This document shows positions 53,570-63,151 of a stretch of 64,000 nucleotides of DNA, in pieces (within the stretch, counting starts at the first letter, position 1; each line of letters opens with the position of its first letter). Source of the stretch: Polaribacter vadi (lineage in GTDB: Bacteria > Bacteroidota > Bacteroidia > Flavobacteriales > Flavobacteriaceae); the NCBI RefSeq assembly GCF_001761365.1, contig NZ_CP017477.1, positions 2,470,001 to 2,534,000 of the forward strand. The letters run 5' to 3'. The position numbers and the translations under genes are program-made. The notes under the pieces were generated by a model. That model did no database searches and was not told where the DNA came from. It worked only from the letters and a program-made list of their open reading frames with translations.

Positions 53570-54004
53570 ATGGCATTTTTAGACTTATATTCTATTGGTA
53601 AACATAAACAAGAAATCGGACATTTTGCAAATATTGTAAAGATTGCAAAAGCAGATGGTACTATTAGTGATGGTGAAAGAGCTTTATTGGCGAAAGCAGG
53701 AGAAAGGTTAAATATTACATTAGAGGAATTTACGATTATTTTTAACAATCCAGAAAAATTTCCAACAAACTCACCTATTAGTTATGATGAACGAATAGAA
53801 CGTTTATTTCGTTTGTCAAAAATGGTTTTGGCAAGTGGAGAAGCAAAATTGATAGAAATTAATTTATTGCAAAAAATAGCAATTCGTTTAAACTTTAAAT
53901 CAGATAACACAGAAAAAATTTGTAAAAAAGCAATAGATTTGGTTTTAAATAATAGCGATTTAGATAACTTTATTACTGAAATTAAGAAATTAGATCAGGA
54001 GTAA
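53570..54004 (+). CDS. TerB family protein
   Basis: 144 residues. The TerB-like helical fold has paired acidic helix motifs: VKIAKADGTISDGERALLAKAGERL near 20-45, and MVLASGEAKLIEINLLQKIAIRL near 84-107. The family is named for tellurite resistance, but in this isolated context it is more likely a general sensor or scaffold. Followed after 52 bases by an oxygenase gene in the same direction. Confidence 0.88.
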   Translation: MAFLDLYSIGKHKQEIGHFANIVKIAKADGTISDGERALLAKAGERLNITLEEFTIIFNNPEKFPTNSPISYDERIERLFRLSKMVLASGEAKLIEINLLQKIAIRLNFKSDNTEKICKKAIDLVLNNSDLDNFITEIKKLDQE

Positions 54005-54056
54005 TTTTGTTCAAAATTTTAAACTAGTTAATTTTTACTAAATTTTAAATATTTTA

Positions 54057-54686
54057 TTGAAACCGATTCACAATATTGATAAGTGGTTTTCTTGGATGGA
54101 CGAACTCGCTGAGCAAAACTATGTAGTTATTGATGATTTTATAGATAACAATCTTTACAAAGAAATTAAAAATTTTCTTTTTGATAAAATAGATGTTTTT
54201 GACCAAGCAGGAATTGGTGCGTTGAATCAAAACACCATAAAAAAAACAATTCGTGGTGATAAAACCTATTGGCTAAATAAAGAAAGAGATCAAGAACTTC
54301 ATGTTTTTTGGGATTTATTGGCCGAAACAAAAAGCACGCTAAATAGATATTGTTATTTAAGTTTATCTGGAGACGAATTTCATCTAGCTCATTATCCTTC
54401 TGGAGGATATTATGCAAGACATTTAGATCAATTTGATGGACGAAATAACAGAATGATTTCTATGATTATTTACCTCAATGAAAATTGGGAACCAGGAGAT
54501 GGTGGTCAATTAGAAATTTTGGATAAAAACAGAGAATTACAATTAGTAGATCCTATTGCAAAACGTTGTGTTTTATTTAAAAGTGATAAAGTACCTCATG
54601 CTGTTTTAAAATCATTTAAAGATAGATATAGCCTAACAGGTTGGTTATTGTATCAACCAACAAATTTGGCTCCTATATTGGGTTAA
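54057..54686 (+). CDS. 2-oxoglutarate/Fe(II)-dependent oxygenase (prolyl hydroxylase type)
   Basis: 209 residues starting at TTG 54057; an ATG at 54096 would give 196 residues. The iron site is H122/D124 (HLDQF) and H181 (PHAV), and the 2-oxoglutarate arginine is R190 (DRYSLTGW). This is the P4H-like branch that hydroxylates proline, arginine or ribosomal-protein side chains; the target is unknown. Confidence 0.88.
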   Translation: MKPIHNIDKWFSWMDELAEQNYVVIDDFIDNNLYKEIKNFLFDKIDVFDQAGIGALNQNTIKKTIRGDKTYWLNKERDQELHVFWDLLAETKSTLNRYCYLSLSGDEFHLAHYPSGGYYARHLDQFDGRNNRMISMIIYLNENWEPGDGGQLEILDKNRELQLVDPIAKRCVLFKSDKVPHAVLKSFKDRYSLTGWLLYQPTNLAPILG

Positions 54687-54753
54687 AATAGATTTTTTTG
54701 TGTTTACAGTTTAAGCTGTTTTTCCAAGTGATAAAACAAACTAAAAATTATAA

Positions 54754-55296
54754 TTATTCTAAAATATGGGTTGGTAAACCATCAATACTTTGTTGATTTT
54801 TATCAGTCCAATATTTTTTGATGCCTTCTTTTCCTTGCTTTTCAGCCCAATTATTTAAATCGTTTCTTTCGCCTTTAAATTCAAAATAGGGAATAGACAT
54901 TCCACAAGAAGTTTGTGCAGAATCGATAGTAATATCAAAAATTTGACGCGTTCCTGGTGTTGCTGGAAATAGCGAAATTAGTTCGTTCCAAGATTCATCT
55001 CCTTCTTTAATTTCTTTTCCTTTTCCATATAAACGTAAAATATTTGGCACTTTTTCAAAAGAACAAAACATAATTGTAATGCGTTCATTTTCTAGCAAAT
55101 GTGCAGCAGTTTCATTGCCACTTCCTGTAACATTTAACCATAAAACTCGGTTTTCAGAAAGCACTCTAAAAGAATCCATGCCTTTTGGCGATAAATTTAT
55201 TCTTCCAGAATTTGGAGCAGTAGCTACAAAGAATATCTTTTGTGCATCTATAAATTTATGAAGTTTTGAAGTGATTTTTGTGTAAAATTTTGACAT
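54754..55296 (-). CDS. Pyridoxamine 5'-phosphate oxidase family protein
   Basis: 180 residues with the split-barrel FMN fold: FFVATAPNSGRINLSPKGMDSFRVL at the start and ERITIMFCSFEKVPNILRLYGKG in the middle. It belongs to the general flavin/F420-binding family, not PdxH itself, since the PLP-phosphate residues are not seen. Convergent with the oxygenase gene. Confidence 0.88.
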   Translation of the reverse strand: MSKFYTKITSKLHKFIDAQKIFFVATAPNSGRINLSPKGMDSFRVLSENRVLWLNVTGSGNETAAHLLENERITIMFCSFEKVPNILRLYGKGKEIKEGDESWNELISLFPATPGTRQIFDITIDSAQTSCGMSIPYFEFKGERNDLNNWAEKQGKEGIKKYWTDKNQQSIDGLPTHILE

Positions 55297-55420
55297 ATAA
55301 TGAACGCTTAAATTGAGATTTTAAAGATACAAGGAACCTGAGTAAGTACAAAACCATTATAAAGTTTATGCGTTAAAAAAAAATAATTTACATTTATGGT
55401 TTTTCACAAAGTTGAGAGTT

Positions 55421-55450
55421 CCTTCCCTTTGGGAAGGTTAGGATGGGCTT
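55421..55450 (+). repeat. Dispersed-repeat hairpin before nhaC
   Basis: CCTTCCC/GGGAAGG (55421-55427 with 55431-55437) is followed by TTAGGATGGGCTTTTT. I recall this as a common multi-copy sequence between flavobacterial genes. Here it ends 15 bases before the nhaC ATG, so the T-run lies in the leader. Confidence 0.55.
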
Positions 55451-55465
55451 TTTAATTTTTTATTT

Positions 55466-56941
55466 ATGGGATATGGATTTTTATCAGTAATACCACCAAT
55501 TATTGCAATTATTCTGGCCTTAAAAACCAAGCAAGTTTATATTGCGTTATTACTTGGTATTTGGTTTTCTTGGTTAATTATTGAAGGCTGGAACCCATTA
55601 ACAGGAACTTTAGCAATGATTGAAGGAATGGTAAATGTGTTCCAATCTGAAGGAAATACAAGAACCATCATGTTTAGTGCTTTGGTTGGTGCTTTATTAA
55701 TATTTATTCAATTTTCTAGAGGAGTTGAGGGTTTTATCAACATTATCAACAAAAAATTAACAAAATTAGAAACCAAAAAAACAGGATATAGTAGAGTAAT
55801 GGTTCAAATTTTGGCAACTGTAACAGGGTTGTTATTATTTGTAGAAACCAGTATTTCTTCTTTAACTGTTGGTACTTTGTATAGACCAATTTTCGATAAA
55901 CTAAAAATACCAAGAGAAAAACTCGCTTACATTGCAGACTCAAGTTCTGCACCTTCATCTATCTTAATTCCCTTTAATGCTTGGGGTGCATTTATTATGG
56001 GATTATTAATTACACAAGGAATTGAAAAACCATTTCCTGTAATGATGTCATCAATCTTGTATAACTTCTATCCTTTATTGGCAATTGCACTTGTTTTTGT
56101 GGTGATTTTGTTTAAAAAGGATTTTGGTCCAATGAAAAAAGCCGAAAAGAGAACCTTAGAAACAGGCTTATTAATGAACGAAGGTTCAAAACCAATGGTC
56201 TCTGATGAAATTACTTCTTTTCCGCCAAAAGAAGGCATTGAAGCCAAGGCATATAATATGATTGTGCCTTTATTAACGATGGTTTTTATGATGCCAATTA
56301 ACCTAATTTATACAGGTTGGAGCTCTGTAAAAGAATCTACATCGTTTTTGAATCACGTTTCGCAAGCAATTGGCGAAGGTTCTGGTTCGTCATCTGTTTT
56401 ATATGCAGTAATTACAGCAATTTTGGTAGCAATGATTATGTATTTTATTCAAGGAATTATGAAGCCAAAAGAAGCAATTGATTTAACTTTAAAAGGAATT
56501 AGTGAGTTAATGCCTTTGGCTTTATTAATGCTATTAGCCTTTGCAATTGGTGATGCTTGTAAGGAATTAGAAACAGGAATTTACGTTGCAAATGCTACAA
56601 AAGAGTGGCTTTCTCCAGAATTATTGCCTGCTGTAGTTTTTATTATTAGTTCTTTTATTGCGTTTTCTACAGGAACTTCTTGGGGAACTTTTGCAATTAT
56701 GTTGGCAATTGCAGTGCCAATGGCAAATATTCATGGAGCAGATATTACAATTGTAGTTGCTGCAACTTTAGGAGGAGGAATTTTCGGAGATCATTGTTCG
56801 CCAATTTCAGATACTTCTATAATTTCCTCAATGGCTTCTGCCAGCGATCATATAGATCATGTAAAAACACAATTGCCTTACGCTTTATTTGGTGGTGCAA
56901 TTACTGTTATTCTATATTTGATTATTGGTTTTTTAGGTTGA
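55466..56941 (+). CDS. Na+/H+ antiporter, NhaC family
   Basis: 491 residues, about 12-13 helices. Family motifs: ETSISSLTVGTLYRPIFDKLKIPREKLAYIAD near 127-160, FSTGTSWGTFAIMLAIAVPMA and GGGIFGDHCSPISDTSIISSMAS near the C-terminus. It exchanges sodium for protons at the inner membrane, in keeping with a marine life style. Monocistronic, with repeats on both sides. Confidence 0.93.
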   Translation: MGYGFLSVIPPIIAIILALKTKQVYIALLLGIWFSWLIIEGWNPLTGTLAMIEGMVNVFQSEGNTRTIMFSALVGALLIFIQFSRGVEGFINIINKKLTKLETKKTGYSRVMVQILATVTGLLLFVETSISSLTVGTLYRPIFDKLKIPREKLAYIADSSSAPSSILIPFNAWGAFIMGLLITQGIEKPFPVMMSSILYNFYPLLAIALVFVVILFKKDFGPMKKAEKRTLETGLLMNEGSKPMVSDEITSFPPKEGIEAKAYNMIVPLLTMVFMMPINLIYTGWSSVKESTSFLNHVSQAIGEGSGSSSVLYAVITAILVAMIMYFIQGIMKPKEAIDLTLKGISELMPLALLMLLAFAIGDACKELETGIYVANATKEWLSPELLPAVVFIISSFIAFSTGTSWGTFAIMLAIAVPMANIHGADITIVVAATLGGGIFGDHCSPISDTSIISSMASASDHIDHVKTQLPYALFGGAITVILYLIIGFLG

Positions 56942-57023
56942 TTTTAAATGCAGAAAATCAAAATTTGTAGAGTTTTTTGGTTGATAAAAAGGTGCAATTA
57001 TGAATGTTATTTCGAAATGCCAG

Positions 57024-57052
57024 CCCTTAAAGGTTTTCAAACCCTTTAAGGG
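57024..57052. repeat. Palindromic repeat after nhaC
   Basis: CCCTTAAAGG-TTT and AAACCCTTTAAGGG arms (57024-57036 with 57039-57052) with one bulge. It could terminate nhaC; it is of the dispersed flavobacterial type. Confidence 0.5.
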
Positions 57053-57066
57053 TTAAAAAACATAAT

Positions 57067-57555
57067 ATGAAAGAAAAAAATATTCTAAAAAAAACAGGTA
57101 AAACTATTACTGATGGTGCAGACCAAATTTTTGAACAATTCAAAAACGGAATTTCCAAAATAGGTGATTTAGGTTCCAATACTAAAAACAAGTTTATAGA
57201 ATATGTAAAGGATGTTTTTAATGTTTTACCAATTCTAGAAAAAGCTGGTTTTAGAACTAATAGGTTAATTGTTGGAGTTTCAATTCCACCTTCTGTAGAA
57301 ATTCATTTTACAAGATTTAAAGAAATTGATAAAGAGGAAATCGATATTTTGTATGAAGAATATAAAGACAAGAAAATGTTTAAAATGATTTTAAAATCGT
57401 TGTTATTGTCTAATGATTTTCAATCTAAATTATCTTCTGAAAGTTTAGTTTTTTCAGAAACCTGTATTGAAATTTCAATTCCGCCAAAAATTAGTATTAA
57501 ATATTTGAATAAAGATATTGCTAATATTCATAAAATAGAGGCAGAGTTTGATTGA
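57067..57555 (+). CDS. Conserved hypothetical protein
   Basis: 162 residues with no signal peptide. A Lys-rich helical start (KTGKTITDGADQIFEQFKNGISK) is followed by VFNVLPILEKAGFRTNRLIVGVSIPPSVEIHF and a mirrored strand ISIPPKISIKYL near the end, so the protein has two similar SIPP-type strands. No family or function is assigned. It converges with the next gene with 1 base between the stops. Confidence 0.8.
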   Translation: MKEKNILKKTGKTITDGADQIFEQFKNGISKIGDLGSNTKNKFIEYVKDVFNVLPILEKAGFRTNRLIVGVSIPPSVEIHFTRFKEIDKEEIDILYEEYKDKKMFKMILKSLLLSNDFQSKLSSESLVFSETCIEISIPPKISIKYLNKDIANIHKIEAEFD

Positions 57556-57556
57556 T

Positions 57557-57952
57557 TTAACTAGCTAAAATTCCTCGTTTTTTAATTTCATCAATCATTC
57601 TTAAAGAGCCTTCTTTAATCGTGTTTTCTTTAAAGATAAATGTTTTTTCAAACAATGTATTTCCTTCAAAAAAAGTAACTTGAAAACGATTGTTTAATTT
57701 GAATAATTCAGGTTGAATGAGCTCTATTTTAGCGAAAGAATTTGCAGGTAAAACATCAATTTTTTTACGAAATAAAGAAGTTATTTTAGTGTCAGAAAAA
57801 CCTTGTGTAACTATCACAACCATTTCTAAATCAACATTTTTATTATTGATGATATACACATTCCAATCATCTGTATTATACAAATCATTGTATTCATAAA
57901 CCACAGCCATTTCTACGTTGGTAACTTCTGGAATTTGGATGTCTTTTTTCAT
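57557..57952 (-). CDS. Conserved hypothetical protein
   Basis: 131 residues, no signal peptide; mostly beta-strands (VEMAVVYEYND, WNVYIINNKNVDLEMVVIVTQG, FQVTFFEGNTLFEKTF). No motif is recognised. It lies 7 bases after the TetR stop and so may be the last gene of the efflux transcript. Confidence 0.8.
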   Translation of the reverse strand: MKKDIQIPEVTNVEMAVVYEYNDLYNTDDWNVYIINNKNVDLEMVVIVTQGFSDTKITSLFRKKIDVLPANSFAKIELIQPELFKLNNRFQVTFFEGNTLFEKTFIFKENTIKEGSLRMIDEIKKRGILAS

Positions 57953-57959
57953 AAAGTAA

Positions 57960-58556
57960 TTAAGAAAACAACCTGTTTGTGTCTTTGTAGTTTGGTGTAA
58001 TATAACCTTTTAAACTGTTGATAACGATTAGTTTAAAAACATCTTCTTCACAATACATATCAATTAAGTTTTTAGGTTCAAAAACTAAATTTTGTAATTT
58101 TAAAAAATACAAATAACAAAACAAATCTATATTTAAATTTTGGCAAAGATACTCTTTTTCTACAGCCTCTTTTAGCAAAGGTTTTAACTTACTTTCAATA
58201 AATTTTTCTTTAAACTTCTCAAAAACAATAGCTGCATTTTTATAGTATTTTTTAATACCATATAAAAAAGAGGGATTAAAATAAATTAAATATTTAAGGC
58301 TGTTTTTTTGAATCAAAATAATTCTTTCTAAAGGATCTTGAGTTGTCTTTAAAATTTTATCTACTTCATGTAAATATTTATCAATAATAAAACGAACACC
58401 TTTTGTAATAAGTTCGTCTTTTGTTTTAAAATGTTTGTAAATTGTTTTTTTTGATATTCCAAGTTGAGAAGCAAGCTCATTCATAGAAAAACGCTTGCTT
58501 CCATACCTTATAAAGTTGGTAATAGAACACTCTATAAGTTCTTGTTTACTAACCAT
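57960..58556 (-). CDS. TetR/AcrR family transcriptional regulator
   Basis: 198 residues. The N-terminal helix-turn-helix is FSMNELASQLGISKKTIYKHFKTKDELI (about 23-50), followed by a helical ligand-binding half. It lies 9 bases after the TolC-like gene, unlike many tetR genes that stand divergent from their pump. It is therefore cotranscribed with the pump it probably controls. Confidence 0.93.
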   Translation of the reverse strand: MVSKQELIECSITNFIRYGSKRFSMNELASQLGISKKTIYKHFKTKDELITKGVRFIIDKYLHEVDKILKTTQDPLERIILIQKNSLKYLIYFNPSFLYGIKKYYKNAAIVFEKFKEKFIESKLKPLLKEAVEKEYLCQNLNIDLFCYLYFLKLQNLVFEPKNLIDMYCEEDVFKLIVINSLKGYITPNYKDTNRLFS

Positions 58557-58565
58557 TTTTTTACA

Positions 58566-59981
58566 TTATTTTAAACCTCCACCAAGAGCTTCATATAAAT
58601 CTACAATAGAAACTAATTGTTGTAGTTTAGAATCTATAACATTCAATTCTGCATTTAAAGCACTTTGTCTTGCAGTTAACAAATCTAAATAAGTTGCATA
58701 ACCATTTTTAAGCAATTCTTCAGAATTTTGTTCTGCTTTACGTAACGCTTCAACTTCATTTTTTCTAAACTCGAATTTTTTAGTTTCAGAGGTATAGGTA
58801 AATAAAGCATTCGATACTTCGTTTCCTGCAACTAATAATGCTTTTTTAAACTGAAGTAAAGATTGTTTTTGTTGAGCCAAAGCAACTTCTTGCTGAGTTT
58901 TTAAACTACGTTTATTAAATATAGGTTGTGTTAAACCACCTATAATTGTAGCAAATAAAGAATTTGTATCAATTAAATTATCTAACTCTAAACTTTGGAA
59001 ACCTCCTGAAGCCGTTAATTTTAATGATGGATAAAAATTACTTCTAGCTACATTAGATAATTCAAAAGATTGAATTAAATTATACTCTGCAGCCATAACA
59101 TCTGGTCTGTTACTTAATAAAGTAGAGGGAACTCCCAGTTTTAATTCGGTTTCTATTTTCTGATTTGTTAAACTACCTCTTTCAAATTTTTGAGCATTTT
59201 TTCCTAATAAGATGCTCAATGTATTTTCAGTTTTAAAAATAGCAGTTTCAATATCTACTCCTAGTGCTCTTGCACTGTTGTATTGTGCAATGTTTTGATC
59301 TACAGCAACCTGATTTGTTAATCCAGCATCCTTTAAAGCTTTGATAGTTTCTACACCATTTTTGCGAGATTCAATCGTTTTTTTGGTGATTTCTAATTGA
59401 GAATCTAAAGCCAAAAGCTGGTAATATGTAGTAGCAATACTAGAAATTAATTGTGTTTTTACAGCTTGATGAGCAGCTACACTTTGTAAGTAACCAGCAG
59501 CAGTTGCACGTTTGTTACTTCTAATTTTCCCCCAAATATCTGCTTCCCAAGAAACATTAGCAGTAATGTCATACTGATCTATTCCTCCTCCAAATATGGA
59601 TCCAAATTGACCATTTTTAGACAACTCTTGATGTGTAGCATTTGCGCCTACACTAATTGATGGTAAATAACCAACTTTCCCTTGTTTTGCGTATGCTTCT
59701 GCAGCTATCATTTGCTGAATTGCAATACGAACATCCATATTATTTTGAAGTCCTTCTGCAATATACTCACTTAAATACACGTCCGTAAATAAGCTTTTCC
59801 AAGATATATTTGCCATAGAAATACTATCTGAGGGCAAATTATCTGTTCTGTACAAGTTTTCTGTTTCTGTAACTTCTGGTCTTGTATAATCTTTGGCTAC
59901 AAAACAACTTTGTAATGTAAAAGCCATTACTGTTATAACTAATCCTTTTTGAAGGCTAGTATTTTTTAGTATTGATTTCAT
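58566..59981 (-). CDS. RND efflux outer-membrane lipoprotein (OprM/CusC family)
   Basis: 471 residues from the ATG at 59981; another ATG at 59996 would overlap the pump stop. Lipobox LQSC with Cys26. The two OEP repeats show in ISWKSLFTDVYLSEYIAEGLQNN and LLSNRPDVMAAEYNLIQS, and the chain ends SIVDLYEALGGGLK. It forms the exit duct of the pump. It starts 4 bases after the AcrB stop. Confidence 0.94.
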   Translation of the reverse strand: MKSILKNTSLQKGLVITVMAFTLQSCFVAKDYTRPEVTETENLYRTDNLPSDSISMANISWKSLFTDVYLSEYIAEGLQNNMDVRIAIQQMIAAEAYAKQGKVGYLPSISVGANATHQELSKNGQFGSIFGGGIDQYDITANVSWEADIWGKIRSNKRATAAGYLQSVAAHQAVKTQLISSIATTYYQLLALDSQLEITKKTIESRKNGVETIKALKDAGLTNQVAVDQNIAQYNSARALGVDIETAIFKTENTLSILLGKNAQKFERGSLTNQKIETELKLGVPSTLLSNRPDVMAAEYNLIQSFELSNVARSNFYPSLKLTASGGFQSLELDNLIDTNSLFATIIGGLTQPIFNKRSLKTQQEVALAQQKQSLLQFKKALLVAGNEVSNALFTYTSETKKFEFRKNEVEALRKAEQNSEELLKNGYATYLDLLTARQSALNAELNVIDSKLQQLVSIVDLYEALGGGLK

Positions 59982-59985
59982 ATAA

Positions 59986-62900
59986 TTAATCTTCATTTTG
60001 TTGAGAAATAACTGCTGGTTTACTAGAAACTTTTTCTTGTAACCATTGAAATAATATAAATAAAATAGGAATTACAAAAACCCCTAAAATAGTTCCTATC
60101 AACATTCCTCCAGCTGCTCCAGAACCAATAGAATTGTTTCCTTCAGATCCAACACCTTTTGCTAAAGCTAATGGCATTAATCCTAAGATAAAAGCAAACG
60201 AGGTCATTAAAATTGGACGTAAACGTGATTTTGCTCCATGAATTGCTGCATCTACAATACTCTCTCCATTTTTTCTTCTTTGTAAAGCAAACTCTACAAT
60301 AAGAATGGCGTTTTTAGCCAACAACCCAATAAGCATTATTAAAGCAATTTGAAAATAAATGTTGTTTTCTAGTCCTAAAAGCTTAGTGGTTATATAGGCT
60401 CCAAATACTCCAAATGGCAATGATAATACAACTGCAAATGGCAGTAAATAACTTTCGTATTGCGCACTTAATAAGAAATAGACAAAGAGGATACTTAATA
60501 TAAAAATGAACGTTGTTTGGTTTCCTGCATTTACTTCTTCACGAGTTAATCCAGAATACGCAACAGTATAATTACTTGGTAGTTTTGCAACTTCTTCTTC
60601 AATAACTCTAATAGCATCTCCTGTACTATAACCCTCATTGGTTGCACCAGAAATCATGGTAGAATTAAATAAGTTAAAACGCGTTACCGATTGTGGTCCA
60701 TACACTCTTTTAAGTATTACAAATTGTGTAATTGGTGTCATTTCACCAGAATCTGTACGAACATACATACTATTTAAAGCATTTTCATCTGCTCTATCTT
60801 CTGGTAAAGCCTGAATGTATACTCTAAATTGTTTACCAAATCTAGAGAAATCCGAAGCATAAATTCCACCTATATATCCTTGTAATGTAGAGAATATACT
60901 GGTTACAGAAACTCCTTTTTCTTTTGCTAGAGGTACATTAACTTCCATTTCGTATTGTGGATAGTTTGTACTAAATGATGATTGTGCATATTTAATTTCT
61001 GGATGACTCATTAAAGCCATAGATAATTCTTTATTTGCTTTGTCAAGATCTGTAAATTCGCCACCAAACTTATCTAATAAGTTAATTTCAAAACCAGCTG
61101 AGTTACCAAAACCACGAATACTTGGTGGTGAAAAGAAAATAATATTTGCTTCTGGAATAGCTGCTGCTACACCAAATAATTTTCCAGTAATAGCTTGTGC
61201 TGAAAGTGCTGGATCTGTTCTGTCTGCCCAATCTTCAAGTTTTATAATACCAAAACCAAAATTACTACCTGCTCCACTAATTAAACTTCTACCTTTAATA
61301 AAATTAACTGCTACAATACCATCTATACCTTCTATTTTATTGTATAGATTTCTAGATACAGCATCTGTTCTATCTAAAGATGCTCCTGGAGGTAACTCAA
61401 TATTTGCAAAAATAATTCCTCTATCTTCATTAGGTACAAACCCTGTAGGTGTAGTTGTTGATGCCCAATAAATACCAATAACAGCAATGATTAACAATAA
61501 AACAGAAACAAACTTTCTTCTATATAAAAATTGTAATGACTTACCATATCTGTCTATAGTTGCGTTAAAGCCTCTATTAAAAAGAGTGTAAAAGCGTTTT
61601 AAAGGGCTTTTTCCTTTTATTTCTTCATCTTCTTTATGTGGTTTTAATAACAAAGCACATAATGCAGGACTTAATGTTAAGGCATTTACAGCTGAAATTA
61701 AAATAGCAATAATCAATGTTACACCAAACTGTTCGTAAAACACACCTGTAGGTCCTGTTACAAATGTTACTGGAATAAATACTGCTGCCATTACCAAAGT
61801 AATTGAAATAATAGCTCCAGAAATTTCATTCATTGCTGTTAACGTTGCTTTTTTCGGGTTTTTTTCACCTTCATCTAATTTTGCGTGAACGGCTTCAACA
61901 ACAACAATAGCATCATCAACCACAATACCAATAGCGAGTACTAAGGCAAATAGCGTTAATAAGTTTATCGAATATCCAAAAACATTCAAGAAAAAGAAGG
62001 TACCAATAATTGAAACAGGTACTGCAATTGCAGGAATTAAAGTAGATCTAAAGTCTTGTAAGAAAATAAATACTACTAAGAATACTAGTAAAAAGGCTTC
62101 TAATAATGTAGTAATTACTTTATCAATAGATGCATTTAAGAATAAACTTGTATCATAAGGAACAAAAATGTCTAATCCTTCTGGAAGATCTGCTTTTACT
62201 TGCTCTAAAGTAACTTTTATATTTTCAATAATTTCTTGTGCATTAGATCCTTTTGTTTGGAAAATCCCCATAAATACTGCTGGTTTTCCAAAACTCATCG
62301 CATTTGAAGCGTAAGATTGTGCATCTAACTCTATAGTTGCCACATCTTTTAAACGTAAAAATTGTCCATTTCCTAAAGCTTTAATTACAATATCACTGTA
62401 TTGTGCTTCATCTTTAAAACGACCACTATACGTTAAAGTATAAGAAAATGATTCACCATTATTCTGACCTAAAGATCCTGCTGCTGCTTCTAAATTTTGT
62501 TCGGCTAAAGCTGCAGAAATATCAGAAGGAATTAAATTATAAGAGGCCAATTTCTCTGGATTCAACCAAATACGCATTGCATAATCTTGTTGCGAGAATA
62601 CACTAACATCACCAACACCACTTATACGTTGCATTGCTGGAATTACGTTAATTTTTAAGTAATTCTGAATAAAAGTAGCATCATATTCATCGCTTTCAGA
62701 ATACATAGAAATAAACATTAATGCACTAGTTTCTTGCTTTTGTGTTATAATACCTGTTTGAGTAACCTCAGAAGGTAATAAAGGAGTTGCTCTTGCAACA
62801 CGATTTTGTACGTTTACAGCTGCAATATCAGCATCAACTTCTTGATTAAAATAAACTGTAATTTCTGCTCCTCCTGTATTAGATGCTGTAGAGGTAATAT

Positions 62901-63129
62901 AAGTCATACCTTCTACACCATTAATTTGTTCTTCTATAGGGATTATTACACTCTCTAAAACTGTTTCAGCATTTGCTCCTGTATAATTTGCTGTTACCTT
63001 AATTGTTGGAGGGGCTATATCTGGGTATTCCTCTATAGGCAAGCTAGTTATACTAATAACTCCTAGTAAAACTATGATAATAGAGATTACTGTAGAAAGC
63101 ACTGGTCTTTCAATAAATGTTTTTAACAT
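59986..63129 (-). CDS. RND efflux pump inner-membrane transporter (AcrB/HAE1 family)
   Basis: 1047 residues, full length for HAE1. Twelve helices, two large periplasmic loops (about 30-335 and 560-870), and the proton-relay acidic pair in GIVVDDAIVVVEAV near 400, with the matching lysine near 930 (LLAKNAILIVEFA). The C-terminal tail is charged and short. It exports hydrophobic or amphipathic compounds. Middle gene of AcrA-AcrB-TolC-TetR. Confidence 0.97.
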   Translation of the reverse strand: MLKTFIERPVLSTVISIIIVLLGVISITSLPIEEYPDIAPPTIKVTANYTGANAETVLESVIIPIEEQINGVEGMTYITSTASNTGGAEITVYFNQEVDADIAAVNVQNRVARATPLLPSEVTQTGIITQKQETSALMFISMYSESDEYDATFIQNYLKINVIPAMQRISGVGDVSVFSQQDYAMRIWLNPEKLASYNLIPSDISAALAEQNLEAAAGSLGQNNGESFSYTLTYSGRFKDEAQYSDIVIKALGNGQFLRLKDVATIELDAQSYASNAMSFGKPAVFMGIFQTKGSNAQEIIENIKVTLEQVKADLPEGLDIFVPYDTSLFLNASIDKVITTLLEAFLLVFLVVFIFLQDFRSTLIPAIAVPVSIIGTFFFLNVFGYSINLLTLFALVLAIGIVVDDAIVVVEAVHAKLDEGEKNPKKATLTAMNEISGAIISITLVMAAVFIPVTFVTGPTGVFYEQFGVTLIIAILISAVNALTLSPALCALLLKPHKEDEEIKGKSPLKRFYTLFNRGFNATIDRYGKSLQFLYRRKFVSVLLLIIAVIGIYWASTTTPTGFVPNEDRGIIFANIELPPGASLDRTDAVSRNLYNKIEGIDGIVAVNFIKGRSLISGAGSNFGFGIIKLEDWADRTDPALSAQAITGKLFGVAAAIPEANIIFFSPPSIRGFGNSAGFEINLLDKFGGEFTDLDKANKELSMALMSHPEIKYAQSSFSTNYPQYEMEVNVPLAKEKGVSVTSIFSTLQGYIGGIYASDFSRFGKQFRVYIQALPEDRADENALNSMYVRTDSGEMTPITQFVILKRVYGPQSVTRFNLFNSTMISGATNEGYSTGDAIRVIEEEVAKLPSNYTVAYSGLTREEVNAGNQTTFIFILSILFVYFLLSAQYESYLLPFAVVLSLPFGVFGAYITTKLLGLENNIYFQIALIMLIGLLAKNAILIVEFALQRRKNGESIVDAAIHGAKSRLRPILMTSFAFILGLMPLALAKGVGSEGNNSIGSGAAGGMLIGTILGVFVIPILFILFQWLQEKVSSKPAVISQQNED

Positions 63130-63151
63130 GACTAATAGGTGTTTTGTTTAT

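Noticed and set aside
55735..55754. Two TTATCAACA words as DnaA boxes
   Set aside because: They lie within nhaC codons for Ile-Asn repeats (FINIINKK) and have no AT-rich non-coding surrounding.
61040..61471. 143-codon plus-strand frame
   Set aside because: Antisense to acrB; Ser/Pro/Leu-rich as expected for a shadow.
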